Below, in pieces: positions 32,985 through 41,322 of a stretch of DNA of 55,094 nt. Origin of the DNA: a virus. Numbering within the stretch: position 1 is the stretch's first letter; each line of letters opens with the position of its first letter. Below the pieces are notes generated by a model. It was given only the letters and a program-made list of their open reading frames with translations. It did no database searches and had not been told where the DNA came from. The stretch spans positions 1 through 55,094 of IMG/VR virus record IMGVR_UViG_3300020074_000024; one strand, written 5' to 3'. The position numbers were made by a program, and so were the translations under genes.

Positions 32985-35384
32985 CTAGCCTCCGATACTC
33001 GCCCGACGCGGTAGGATATGCGGCGCTCCGCCTGCCCCGCCCGACGACACTACCATAAACCAGTACAGATACTCCGTCCCCGTCCCGCCCGCGTTACCGC
33101 CAATACCCTGTACCCGCAGACGCAGCTCCCGGTCATATACTGGCGTGTACGTAGCCGTCAGCGTCTGCCAGTTCGTGTTGCTCGCCATCTGCGCCGAGAC
33201 GTTCAGCGCCTCCGCTGCGTCTTGCCACGGCTCGTTCGGGTCATAGATGCCAATAGTCGGGCGTGCCGTCCACAACGACACGCCCGTGAGCTTGCCGTAG
33301 AATGTCACTGTCACCGGCTTGCCCGCCAGTGCCCGAATCGGTAGCTCGACCCAGTTCCATCTGTCGTTATCCTCGAACAGCATCTCGTGGATGAGCGCTG
33401 GCGGCGTGACCGGCGGTGTGCCGTGCATTGGCGCTGAGTACGCCGCGCTCTTGCAGTATCCGCCCAGTGTCCAGAATCCCAATGCTCCGCTCGTCCCTCC
33501 CAGATCCACAACACAGACAGATGTATAGCGATTCGACGGCACAGCGATGGACGCATGTTTGTAAGAGGCAACTTGCGTGCTACTGTTCAACTGTACAGCC
33601 CAGCCGAGATAGTAGCCGCCTGCGGGAAGTAGGTCACGAGTGTTGTTACTGAACACAGCACCATGCAGATACACCACGCCACCATTGAGGCCGTTACTGC
33701 ACCCGCTTACTACGCCAGACACGGTGTGGCCCGTGCCGTAATAGACGCCGTTGCCACACCCGCTCACTACGCCAGAGATAATGTGGCCTCTGCCGTAGAC
33801 GACGCCGTCGTAACACCCGCTCACTGAGCCAGACACGGTGTGGCCTGTGCCACCGTAGACGCCGTAGTAACACCCGCTCACTGAGCCAGACACGGTATAG
33901 CTTGTGCCATAGATGATGCCGTTACTGCACCCGCTCACTGCGCCAGACACGGTATGGCCCGTGCCACTGCTGATGCCGTCACTGCACCCGCTTACTACGC
34001 CAGAGATGGTATGGCCCGTGCCATAGATGACGCCGTAGAGACACCCGCTCACTACGCCAGAGATGGTGTGACCTGTGCCACCATTGACGCCGTAGTAACA
34101 CCCGCTCACTACGCCAGAGATGGTGTGACCTGTGCCACCATTGACGCCATAGTAGCACCCGCTCACTACGCCAGAGATGGTGTGACCTGTGCCACCATTG
34201 ACACCGTAGAGACACCCGCTCACTACGCCAGAGATGGTGTGACCTGTGCCACCATTGACGCCATAGTAGCACCCGCTCACTACGCCGGAGATAATGTGGC
34301 CTCTGCCGTAGACGACGCCGTTGCCGTAGAATGTCGTTCCAGTCCCAGCAGTGCTTCGTATCTCGCACTGGAACACGCCACCATGAAGCGCGCCTACGCC
34401 ATAATCCACGATATTTTGCCCGGCAGTTGTCGTGCTACAACGGATGCTGATGTTGCGGCTCGACAGCCACACCCGTGCGCCCGGGTACTGTGCACTGTCC
34501 ACGTTCGCGCTCAGCGTCAACGTCCCGGCAGCGATAGCGTTCAACTGCACTCGCTGCTGATCATATATCTCAGGCGCTGCTGCATCTACGAGCACTACAT
34601 AGTCATGCCCGTCCATCGTCGTCCAGCACGGGTCACCGGTAACGTCGTCCAGCACGTTTACCGTGGCCGTGCCCGTGTTGGTGTGTCCGTCGTATAGTTC
34701 TATCGTGCCGGTTCCGGCGCTGGTAATGTCTACCGCCGGGTCACCAGCGAATTGGCTCAGCTTCAAATCCGCCCCAGACGGCGAACGCACATAGTAGACC
34801 GTATCCGCTGCCAGGCCGCCAGGCAGTGTGCCACTGGACCTTACCATAACCCGCGTGTTGGCCGTCCATCCGTGCGCGGCAGTCATGGTGATGACGTCCG
34901 TAGCAGTGTTTATGCTGGACACTGTTTTGAGTGTGTTGTAGACGCGGGCGCTCGTGTATATCGGCTGCGTGCAGTACAGAGCGATGTCCAGATACAGCGC
35001 GTTGATGTACGCAGTGGTGACCAGATCAATGATGGCTTTGCGCCCGAACGGCAACGCCCCGCTGTTGCCCCACGCGCCGTCAGAGTTGGCTAACAGACGA
35101 CCGAAGACAGTGTGGGCCGTGCCTCGCAGCTGCGTACCTGTCTTGATCTTTAGATGATACGTACCATCCACATCGTACTTGAAAACCAGCATTCCCGGCG
35201 TGCCCGCAGCAATACCAGTAATCGTCACTCCCGCCATGCCGTTGGCGAACGCACTCTGGTCAACATCGAAGACAACCGTGTGTCCAGCAGCAATAATGAC
35301 AGTGTCGTTGTCAACCGGAATACCAGAGTCCCAAGTCGCCGGGTTGCTCCAGTTGCCAGACGCTACGCTCGTTATGGTCGCCAC
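32985..35384 (-). CDS. G8-domain-like / right-handed beta-helix virion protein, 799 aa
   Basis: GTG with AGAGG 8 nt upstream. The N-terminus SGNWSNPATWDSGIPVDNDT, followed by VIIAAGHTVVFD, is a clear G8-domain-like signature. Residues about 355-565 hold eleven 19-residue repeats of the form GHTISGVVSGCYYGVNGGT with regular Gly and Cys, as expected of rungs in a beta-helix. The C-terminal 200 residues look like a carbohydrate-binding sandwich. Probably an exposed fibre, decoration or receptor-binding protein. The repeats could change in number by recombination. No GAATGAAAA site lies in this gene. Confidence 0.65.
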   Translation of the reverse strand: MATITSVASGNWSNPATWDSGIPVDNDTVIIAAGHTVVFDVDQSAFANGMAGVTITGIAAGTPGMLVFKYDVDGTYHLKIKTGTQLRGTAHTVFGRLLANSDGAWGNSGALPFGRKAIIDLVTTAYINALYLDIALYCTQPIYTSARVYNTLKTVSSINTATDVITMTAAHGWTANTRVMVRSSGTLPGGLAADTVYYVRSPSGADLKLSQFAGDPAVDITSAGTGTIELYDGHTNTGTATVNVLDDVTGDPCWTTMDGHDYVVLVDAAAPEIYDQQRVQLNAIAAGTLTLSANVDSAQYPGARVWLSSRNISIRCSTTTAGQNIVDYGVGALHGGVFQCEIRSTAGTGTTFYGNGVVYGRGHIISGVVSGCYYGVNGGTGHTISGVVSGCLYGVNGGTGHTISGVVSGCYYGVNGGTGHTISGVVSGCYYGVNGGTGHTISGVVSGCLYGVIYGTGHTISGVVSGCSDGISSGTGHTVSGAVSGCSNGIIYGTSYTVSGSVSGCYYGVYGGTGHTVSGSVSGCYDGVVYGRGHIISGVVSGCGNGVYYGTGHTVSGVVSGCSNGLNGGVVYLHGAVFSNNTRDLLPAGGYYLGWAVQLNSSTQVASYKHASIAVPSNRYTSVCVVDLGGTSGALGFWTLGGYCKSAAYSAPMHGTPPVTPPALIHEMLFEDNDRWNWVELPIRALAGKPVTVTFYGKLTGVSLWTARPTIGIYDPNEPWQDAAEALNVSAQMASNTNWQTLTATYTPVYDRELRLRVQGIGGNAGGTGTEYLYWFMVVSSGGAGGAPHILPRRASIGG
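33690..34316 (-). repeat. Eleven 57-bp tandem repeats (19-residue beta-helix rungs)
   Basis: The CCCGCT core recurs every 57 bp from 33702 to 34272. Several neighbouring units differ at only one to three bases, mainly in the codons for the two residues after Cys. There are no spacers, so this is not a CRISPR array. Confidence 0.9.
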
Positions 35385-35596
35385 TGCCGCATCCTCTCTG
35401 CCAAGCCTATTAGCCTCGCGAAGGTCGGCGCGACGGCCAATACATCCTGCCGTACACCCTCAGGCGACTGTGACCACTGCGCCAGCACGGCGGCGATGCC
35501 CGGCTCGGCCATGTAATCGTTGATTGTGTCAACAGCGGAGGCAATCTGCTTGAGCTTCCCCGGCGTCAGTTTCAGACTCAACTTGACTTTCTTCAC
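35372..35596 (-). CDS. Hypothetical protein, 74 aa
   Basis: GTG in a GTGA overlap with the previous stop. Starts KKVKLSLKLTPGKLKQIA and is helical after about residue 12. Not recognised. Overlaps the start of the beta-helix gene by 13 bp. Confidence 0.5.
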   Translation of the reverse strand: MKKVKLSLKLTPGKLKQIASAVDTINDYMAEPGIAAVLAQWSQSPEGVRQDVLAVAPTFARLIGLAERMRQWRP

Positions 35597-35781
35597 TCGC
35601 CCTCGATCGCATACTCTACCCGTTCTGGCAAGCTGGCAACCCACGCGGCGATCGCTGCCTGTACATCGGTGGGTTTAGTTGCAAAGTGCACGGTCTGACA
35701 GTCGCCGTTAGCCAGCACGCGCACATCGTAGCCGTCGCTCACGGTATGTTGCGACAGTACACGGAACTCAATCGCGCTCAT
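35593..35781 (-). CDS. Hypothetical protein, 62 aa
   Basis: ATG overlaps the stop of the 28-aa ORF by ATGA. Two beta strands (IEFRVLSQHTVSDGYDVRVL) followed by an amphipathic helix (VQAAIAAWVASL). Not recognised. Confidence 0.5.
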   Translation of the reverse strand: MSAIEFRVLSQHTVSDGYDVRVLANGDCQTVHFATKPTDVQAAIAAWVASLPERVEYAIEGE

Positions 35782-35864
35782 CTCTGTATAATCTCCGCGA
35801 TGAACCGTATCAGCAACTGCGATAATAGAAACACAATGATCCCAACGCTTATTATCTCTAACAT
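35778..35864 (-). CDS. Tiny single-span membrane peptide, 28 aa
   Basis: ATG to TGA encodes MLEIISVGIIVFLLSQLLIR plus eight residues, almost one complete hydrophobic helix with charged ends. GGAGAGGGG lies about 9 nt upstream and the stop overlaps the next gene by ATGA. The neighbour upstream is also a membrane protein. Short length leaves real doubt. Confidence 0.45.
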   Translation of the reverse strand: MLEIISVGIIVFLLSQLLIRFIAEIIQR

Positions 35865-35883
35865 GCGTTCGTCACCCCTCTCC

Positions 35884-36192
35884 TCACAGCTTATCCCGCA
35901 CAATTCCAGCCACCGCGCTCACTGCGAGCCACAGCATCACCAGCTCAGCAAAGCGCCCGGCCAACACGACAAACAAGCCGACGTAAAGAGCCGTGCACCA
36001 ATGGCAATCCAGCGTCTTGGCGACCCTGTTTGTGGCTATTGTGATCATCTCCCGTCTGCCGTCCACCGCCACCCACTTGCGCTGCAATCCGCACAATTTG
36101 CGAATCCTGTAGCCTATCTCCAGCGGGCCAGTCTCCTCGGTCAGGAGTTTCGTCAACCGGAATGTAGCCAAGGCGTATATCAGCAGAATCAC
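35884..36192 (-). CDS. DUF1360-like membrane protein, 102 aa
   Basis: GTG in a GTGA overlap. Pattern IYALATFRLTKLLTEETGPLE, then a basic R-x-R-K-L region, CHWCTALYVGLFVVLAG and a final hydrophobic helix (LVMLWLAVSAVAGIV). The FRLTxLLxxE opening and the CxxC before a membrane span match DUF1360 proteins found in phages. Function unknown. Confidence 0.7.
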   Translation of the reverse strand: MILLIYALATFRLTKLLTEETGPLEIGYRIRKLCGLQRKWVAVDGRREMITIATNRVAKTLDCHWCTALYVGLFVVLAGRFAELVMLWLAVSAVAGIVRDKL

Positions 36193-36488
36193 TCGGCCTC
36201 CTTCAGGGACGGTGCGATGGGCGGCTGAGCGTGGTTCAGCGCGTTTTGTGTTATCGGCATATCTACCGGCTCCGTCGGTTGCTGCTGCTCCAGGGTCATG
36301 TCCCCCAATCCAAGCAGCCAAGACGCGTCGCGGGCGTCAGCCGCAAACACCGCCCTGTTGGGATGTGAAGATATTTGGTACTGCTTCTTGGACACAGGCC
36401 CCACCACCGTAAATGTGCCCGTGCGGTTCCCTGTGTAGCGCAGGATGACCAGGCCCTCTTGCATTGTGATAGCCGCCTTCTGTCCCAC
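36189..36488 (-). CDS. Hypothetical head-region protein, 99 aa
   Basis: Start uncertain: GTG at 36488, or the ATG eight codons in behind AGAAGGCGG. The first 65 residues are a compact beta-rich unit (VILRYTGNRTGTFTVVGPVSKKQYQIS) of the kind seen in small phage head proteins; the tail is Pro/Gln-rich. Follows IR6. Confidence 0.45.
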   Translation of the reverse strand: MGQKAAITMQEGLVILRYTGNRTGTFTVVGPVSKKQYQISSHPNRAVFAADARDASWLLGLGDMTLEQQQPTEPVDMPITQNALNHAQPPIAPSLKEAE

Positions 36489-36525
36489 CTCACGGGCAGG
36501 ACGTGATTTCTTGCATCAGCCCATT

Positions 36526-36549
36526 GTTTCTAATTCCAAAATTAGATTG
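36526..36549. promoter_or_regulatory. Operator-like inverted repeat IR6
   Basis: Arms GTTTCTAAT and ATTAGATTG around TCCAAA, overlapping the stop codon of the three-domain glycosyltransferase. Inner arm matches are complete; outer bases diverge. Confidence 0.6.
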
Positions 36550-38764
36550 TTCCAGCCGCCTCTTGGCGGTAGAACTCATAGACGGGTCGAAACTTGTCCC
36601 AAAGCTGAGCCTTAATCTGTTCCCGTCGCGAATCGGCCTGCTCCCTCATGCTCCCGTCTCGCTGCCTGTACCAGAACAACGGCTCAGCAACCTTGACCCC
36701 ATACCAGCCCCGTGTGCCCGCCATTATCCAAAAGGCGTAGTCCTCCCAACCAAGGGTAAAGTCCTCGGGGTATCCCCCAATCTCCTCCCACATGCAGCGG
36801 GGGTATAGGGATGTAGCAAACATCATGCCCCGCTGAAGCATGGCCTCAAAGCTGTACTCCGGCTGGACGTGAGTGGTTTTCGAACCATCGTCCCGGAAGG
36901 CGACAAAGTCGGTATAGACAATGTTTCGCCCGTTCTGGGCAGCCAGCGTCCTCTCCAGAAAAGTTGGGGCGATGGCATCGTCTGCGTCGAGAGGCAGAAT
37001 GTACGTCCCCCTGGCCCGGCTTACCCCAGCGTTACGCGCCGCCGGAAGGCCCTTGTTGCGCTGGCTGATGTAGCGCACCCGCGGCTCATCCTCGTATGCC
37101 CGCAATGCCTTGCGAGTATCCCCAGGCGAGCCGTCATTCACAACGATGCATTCCCAGTCCTGGAACGTCTGCCCGATAACGCTGTCCACCGCCTGCGCGA
37201 GGTATTGCTCATGAGCGTAGCATGGAATGATAATACTCACAGTGGGTTTGTACACTCTGGGGTGATACGCATTCACCACCGCCCGCAGTCGGGCAACCTG
37301 GCTTTGGCTCTCCGCGTTGCGGCCAGTGTCATTCATGCGGTAGCCCCACAAGTATTCGTCCACCCACTTGCCAGTGTACCCAGCCTCCGCGATGGACAAC
37401 CAGAACTCATAATCTTCCCAAGACGGGTTGATGTCCTTGTACCCGCCGGCCCTCTCCCACGCCTCCCTGCGAAACAGGGACGCGCAACCGACATAGTTGC
37501 CAGCCTGTAGCTTGCGGGCATTGTACTCCTGGGAGCGAACCCCATTGCTCGTACCGATAATTGCAAAGTTGCTGTAGGCAAAACCAACCCCAGGAGCCAT
37601 GTGAGGCAACATCTTCTCCAGGTAGTTAACGCTCAAAACATCGTCCCCGTCCAGGCACACAACGAACCGCCCCCTGGCCTTCTGAACGCCAAGGTTGCGA
37701 GCCTTGGCCGCGCTGCCAGTGTTCCTGCGAGTGCGAATGGCCTTAACCCGCCCCTTGGATATAATCCCCCAGGAGCCGTCAGTGCTCCTGTCGTCCACGA
37801 CAATTACCTCAGCGGGTACAGTTTGCCGCAGGGCAGACTCGATGGCGTCCCCGATGTACTGCTCCTTGTTGTAGCAGGTGATTACAATACTGGCCTCCGG
37901 CCCCTTATGAACAACGCGCCTGGAGTCCTCGTAACAGGATATGTACTGCCGGATGACCCTGTCCCACGTATAGTGCGCCGCCACTATCTCGCGGCCAGCC
38001 TCGCCGAGGCGACCCCTGTTGGCTATAGCCTGCCTCACCGCCTCAGGCAAATCCACCTGCCTGTCGCATAGCACGCCGGGCACGCCATGCTCGAACACCT
38101 CCTGCGTTCCGCCGTAAGCCATGCTAACCACAGAAACGGCCATAGACATGGCTTCCAAGACCTGAATGGAAAAACACTCCAGGGTGGTTGCCAGCAAACA
38201 AGCCGCCCCGCCAAGCCACGCCAGCGCGTCCTCGCGGCTCAACTTGCCAGTGACCCGCACGTTCGGTGGAATAGCCACCCCGTCCGGCACACTCACGAAA
38301 ACATAGGGGATGTCCGGGGTCTGCTCAGCCACCCACAAGGCTAGGCGCGCTCCCTCGTCCACCACGCCGCCTCCACACACTTTGCCAAAGAACACGTATC
38401 CCTGCGGCTCGACACGCGCAAATAAATCTGTGCCGTTAGGGATGATACGCACGTCCCTGCGCCTGTAGGAGCCAACGCCCCAGCGGCAAGGGCTGGTGAC
38501 TGTGGTGGCAGTCAAGAGGTTCCAGTAAATTGTGTTGTTGGCCTCCCTCTCCCAATCACTGCGAACGGGAGGGGGATATACGCCGTGACACGTGTACACA
38601 TCCACCTGGGGAGATGCGGCAATCGCATGACAGTGAACAATGTCCGCTACGTCAGCTTCCACAATCTCTATCCCGAAAGAAGGAAGCCTGGCGCGAAGCT
38701 CCTGCGTCACGCGGGCGACCCCGCCAAACCCAACCTCCTCAGGCAGAACAGCTACCCTCACCAT
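36542..38764 (-). CDS. Three-domain glycosyltransferase (GT-B plus two GT-A domains), 740 aa
   Basis: ATG at 38764 behind AGGAGGAT. Residues 1-285 form a GT4-type domain (FGGVARVTQELRA, IPNGTD, ECFSIQVLEAMSMAVSVVS). Residues 290-490 are a GT2 domain (SIVITCYNKEQY, VVDDRSTDG at 322-330, LDGDD at 371-375). Residues 507-740 are a second GT2 domain (SIIIPCYAHEQYL, VVNDGSPGD, LDADD at 592-596, WEDYAFW). Both GT2 domains keep their metal-binding Asp motifs, so all three could be active, building a short glycan in steps. It follows the major capsid gene, so capsid glycosylation is plausible. No GAATGAAAA site lies in it. Confidence 0.85.
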   Translation of the reverse strand: MVRVAVLPEEVGFGGVARVTQELRARLPSFGIEIVEADVADIVHCHAIAASPQVDVYTCHGVYPPPVRSDWEREANNTIYWNLLTATTVTSPCRWGVGSYRRRDVRIIPNGTDLFARVEPQGYVFFGKVCGGGVVDEGARLALWVAEQTPDIPYVFVSVPDGVAIPPNVRVTGKLSREDALAWLGGAACLLATTLECFSIQVLEAMSMAVSVVSMAYGGTQEVFEHGVPGVLCDRQVDLPEAVRQAIANRGRLGEAGREIVAAHYTWDRVIRQYISCYEDSRRVVHKGPEASIVITCYNKEQYIGDAIESALRQTVPAEVIVVDDRSTDGSWGIISKGRVKAIRTRRNTGSAAKARNLGVQKARGRFVVCLDGDDVLSVNYLEKMLPHMAPGVGFAYSNFAIIGTSNGVRSQEYNARKLQAGNYVGCASLFRREAWERAGGYKDINPSWEDYEFWLSIAEAGYTGKWVDEYLWGYRMNDTGRNAESQSQVARLRAVVNAYHPRVYKPTVSIIIPCYAHEQYLAQAVDSVIGQTFQDWECIVVNDGSPGDTRKALRAYEDEPRVRYISQRNKGLPAARNAGVSRARGTYILPLDADDAIAPTFLERTLAAQNGRNIVYTDFVAFRDDGSKTTHVQPEYSFEAMLQRGMMFATSLYPRCMWEEIGGYPEDFTLGWEDYAFWIMAGTRGWYGVKVAEPLFWYRQRDGSMREQADSRREQIKAQLWDKFRPVYEFYRQEAAGTI

Positions 38765-38776
38765 ATCCTCCTGGAT

Positions 38777-38803
38777 AAGGGGGCGGGGTAGCCCCGCCCC
38801 CTT
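38777..38803 (-). terminator. Very GC-rich hairpin after the major capsid gene
   Basis: Arms of 12 bp (AAGGGGGCGGGG and its complement) around a 3-nt loop, 8 bp past the capsid gene stop. The next bases (ATCCAGGAGG) are not a T-run and already form the ribosome site of the next gene. It may be a leaky terminator or an mRNA stabiliser. Confidence 0.55.
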
Positions 38804-38810
38804 GCATTCG

Positions 38811-40226
38811 TTATCGTGGCGGAGAGGTCTGAACTGGCGACCAATCCTCCCATCCACCGCACGGCCCGTACGTGTACGGGAGCTGTGCGTATGCAGCCGG
38901 ATTCGTGGGTGGCCTGCCTCCGAAGAAGTACGGGTCACCCGGCTTGGGCTGCATCGGCGGGATGTTGAATGGCGCACAAACGTCCGTGATTCTACCCTGC
39001 AACCAAGGCGTCCGGAGAACCATGCGCGCCTTGGCATAGACCGTCTCGTTGAAACACTCGTTCACATTCTTGCTGTGGGTCAGGAAGCGCCCACCGTCTG
39101 TCACCATCGCGCCCTGGACAAGCCTGTCCTGCGGAATGCCTGCCAGCGTACTGGCAAAGTCCTGGTGCTCCATATACAGGGCCCGACCGCCGCCAACACG
39201 CCTGGTCAGCACGAAGATGTCTGAGCAGAAGAACGGCGCTTCGGATGTCTGTGGTATCCAGTCATTCGTCAAGATACTCACCGGAATACCGTCCACCTCG
39301 AAGATACCCTGGCCGAACGTGCCGGCAGTAGCGATTCGCGCCCGTTCCCTCTGGGACTCTAGCGGGTTGACGTTCACCTCGTTGTACTGCTGCCCCTGGC
39401 ATGGCCCGCAGCCGCAGGCCACGAAGTCAATCAGGGCGTCTCGCATCAAGGACGTCATAACCAGCGCGATGTCGTCAGGAGCAACCCCGCCCAAGAAGCG
39501 GGCCCTTGTCCTGATGCGCCGCACGATGTCCCTGATGTAGTCACATATGCTGTTGTTCATGGCATTGGCGCCCCACTGCACGATAAGTGGCTCGGCGTCC
39601 TGGCAGCGCGCCCCTGTCCGGTAGTCAATCACCGGCGTGCTGATGAGGCGCTGAAGCCCGTCAAAGTGCAAGGCGCTTGTCTGCCGGTTGCCAATGACGA
39701 GCATCCTCTCGTATGCCTGGCGCAAAACGAAGCTGGCCAGGCTTATCTGCCACATGCGCTCGTCTGTGATTCGCTGGTTTGCGCTTGGCCCGCGTATCAC
39801 GTATCGCGGCTCAATGTCGCATCCCCGCAAGCCCAACTGAAGCAGGCTGAGGTCTGCGCCTGAGAAGGACATCTCGCCAAAACAGTAGAGTAGCTCGCAC
39901 TTGCCATGCTCTACCCTGGGCGAGTCCTCGCAGGGGCCCTCGCGTTCCCACACAGGGCTGTTCGCAGACGTCCCTTGCGGCCCAATCCAGCCCATCAGCT
40001 TGACCGGGTGGGGGTCAACATCGCTGCCCTCCGTGCCCAACCAGGTGCTCAGCATGTCGTCGGTGATAAGAGTAGATATCAACTCGTTGCCACCACAATA
40101 GCTGAACATCCCCTGGCCGTATATCCATGTCTGCGGCTGCAACAGGGCAGTGCCAGCCGCCACATTCACCTTCTCTCGCTCGAGGTAGCCCTTGATGGCC
40201 TCAAGCAGTCCAGTCTCAATGCTCAT
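38811..40226 (-). CDS. Major capsid protein (HK97-fold type), 471 aa
   Basis: ATG at 40226 (MSIETGLLEAIKGYLEREKV); longer readings lack a ribosome site. Middle part has DDMLSTWLGTEG, a P-domain-like stretch, LASFVLRQAYERMLVIGNRQ and the late VMTSLMRDALIDFVACG, FEVDGIPVSILTNDWIP, IFVLTRRVGGGRALYMEHQDF. Placement directly after a protease-scaffold gene and before a strong hairpin fits the capsid gene. It is Cys-rich for a capsid protein (CGCGPCQ), which may reflect disulfides or a metal site. Confidence 0.8.
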   Translation of the reverse strand: MSIETGLLEAIKGYLEREKVNVAAGTALLQPQTWIYGQGMFSYCGGNELISTLITDDMLSTWLGTEGSDVDPHPVKLMGWIGPQGTSANSPVWEREGPCEDSPRVEHGKCELLYCFGEMSFSGADLSLLQLGLRGCDIEPRYVIRGPSANQRITDERMWQISLASFVLRQAYERMLVIGNRQTSALHFDGLQRLISTPVIDYRTGARCQDAEPLIVQWGANAMNNSICDYIRDIVRRIRTRARFLGGVAPDDIALVMTSLMRDALIDFVACGCGPCQGQQYNEVNVNPLESQRERARIATAGTFGQGIFEVDGIPVSILTNDWIPQTSEAPFFCSDIFVLTRRVGGGRALYMEHQDFASTLAGIPQDRLVQGAMVTDGGRFLTHSKNVNECFNETVYAKARMVLRTPWLQGRITDVCAPFNIPPMQPKPGDPYFFGGRPPTNPAAYAQLPYTYGPCGGWEDWSPVQTSPPR

Positions 40227-40227
40227 G

Positions 40228-41322
40228 TCATCCACCCCTCGCTGCCCTGTGCTCCTGAATCGCCTTGATGCTGTCCGCGAGATTGCGGGGCTTGGGAGCC
40301 TCGGCAGGTGCGGGAGCCTCCTTCTGGGCCTCCCCCCTGGTAGCGAACCACACCTCGCGCTTAGGAAGCGCCTCAAGTGCAGCCTTGATTTTTTCGTCGT
40401 CATTCTCTTTCAGTGCCTTGACCTGGTCGGCAAGAACAACCAAAGCGTCCTTCACCGAGTCAAGGTCTGCGGGCTTCAGCAAAGCGGCGACTTTTCCTGC
40501 AATAGCCTCAATGACGTCGTCACTGAGCACGATGCTCTGCACGGTCTGCTCTTCTTTGCTTTGCAAGCCCGCCAGCTCAGCGGCTTTGTCCCTGGCCTCC
40601 ACGGCCTCCAGAAAAGCCTTGGCTTGTTCAGGCCCAACCAGCTCACTGAGCGCGTTTCTCTGCTCGTCAGTCATCTCCATCTCCTCTGGGGCCGAAAACG
40701 AAGTCAGCACATTGGCCGCCCTGCCCTTTGGTAACAGGCTCAGCTCCACCGTGCGGAACCAGTCGTAGACCCCATCTGTGAATTGCTTCTCGTCCCACAT
40801 GAACCGGTGGGACATGCCCCAGTCACCCCAGTCCTGAATGGCGCTGGCGATTTTGAGGCCCCACTCGTTCAGTGTTCCAGCGGCCACTCCGAAGCGGCCC
40901 TGAATGTCCATCCACTCCACCGTGCCGATGGGGTGAGGCATGTGCCAGAACCAAAGCTCCGGCAGCCTGTGTTCCTTGTTCGCCCATTCCGTGTACTCGG
41001 CAATGGCTGCGGTGGAAAGTATTTCTCTGTCCCTGTCCTCAAAGGCGTTAGTCCACGCCCCGACCCACTTGTTGCCGATGGCCTTGAAGCCAACCTGCTT
41101 TTTGTGCTCCTTGACCCAAGCCTCGGCTTTCTCCTCGTCCCATTTCTCCTTGTCAAACAGGTAGGTCTGAATTGTCGTGGACTCCTCGCCTTCGAGCTTG
41201 CCAACCACCGCCTTAATGCCCTTCTCCTCAGACACATCAATCGTGCGGAAAGAATCCTTCTCAAAATCCTCAGGGTCGCGGACTCTCACCCGCACATAGT
41301 TATCCGTTGTTTCTACCGGCAT
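40228..41322 (-). CDS. Prohead protease/scaffold fusion (XkdF-like), 364 aa
   Basis: ATG at 41322 behind GGGAGGAG. Residues 1-210 resemble the XkdF-type protease region (VRVRVRDPEDFEKDSFRTI, KAVVGKLEGEESTTIQTYLF, WDEEKAEAWVKEHKK; then HPIGTVEWMDIQGRFGVAAG). Residues 215-364 are a Glu/Lys/Ala-rich coiled coil with a basic tail, as in scaffolds. The gene ends 1 nt before the capsid start. It would mature the prohead and then degrade itself. Confidence 0.7.
   Translation of the reverse strand: MPVETTDNYVRVRVRDPEDFEKDSFRTIDVSEEKGIKAVVGKLEGEESTTIQTYLFDKEKWDEEKAEAWVKEHKKQVGFKAIGNKWVGAWTNAFEDRDREILSTAAIAEYTEWANKEHRLPELWFWHMPHPIGTVEWMDIQGRFGVAAGTLNEWGLKIASAIQDWGDWGMSHRFMWDEKQFTDGVYDWFRTVELSLLPKGRAANVLTSFSAPEEMEMTDEQRNALSELVGPEQAKAFLEAVEARDKAAELAGLQSKEEQTVQSIVLSDDVIEAIAGKVAALLKPADLDSVKDALVVLADQVKALKENDDEKIKAALEALPKREVWFATRGEAQKEAPAPAEAPKPRNLADSIKAIQEHRAARGG

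Noticed and set aside
33690-34316. CRISPR array
   Set aside because: Repeats are contiguous with no unique spacers and are in frame with a long gene.
33954-34697. Plus-strand ORF of 247 aa and a minus-strand shadow at 33979-34368
   Set aside because: Both are alternative frames of the 57-bp repeats. The repeat unit length is a multiple of three, so every frame stays open.
36542-39037. Longer start for the three-domain glycosyltransferase (831 aa)
   Set aside because: The extra residues are low-complexity Arg/Ser-rich, overlap the capsid gene and the hairpin; the ATG at 38764 has a perfect ribosome site.
40226-40403. Longer start for the major capsid protein (530 aa)
   Set aside because: The extension overlaps the protease-scaffold coding region and is an Arg/Pro-rich shadow.
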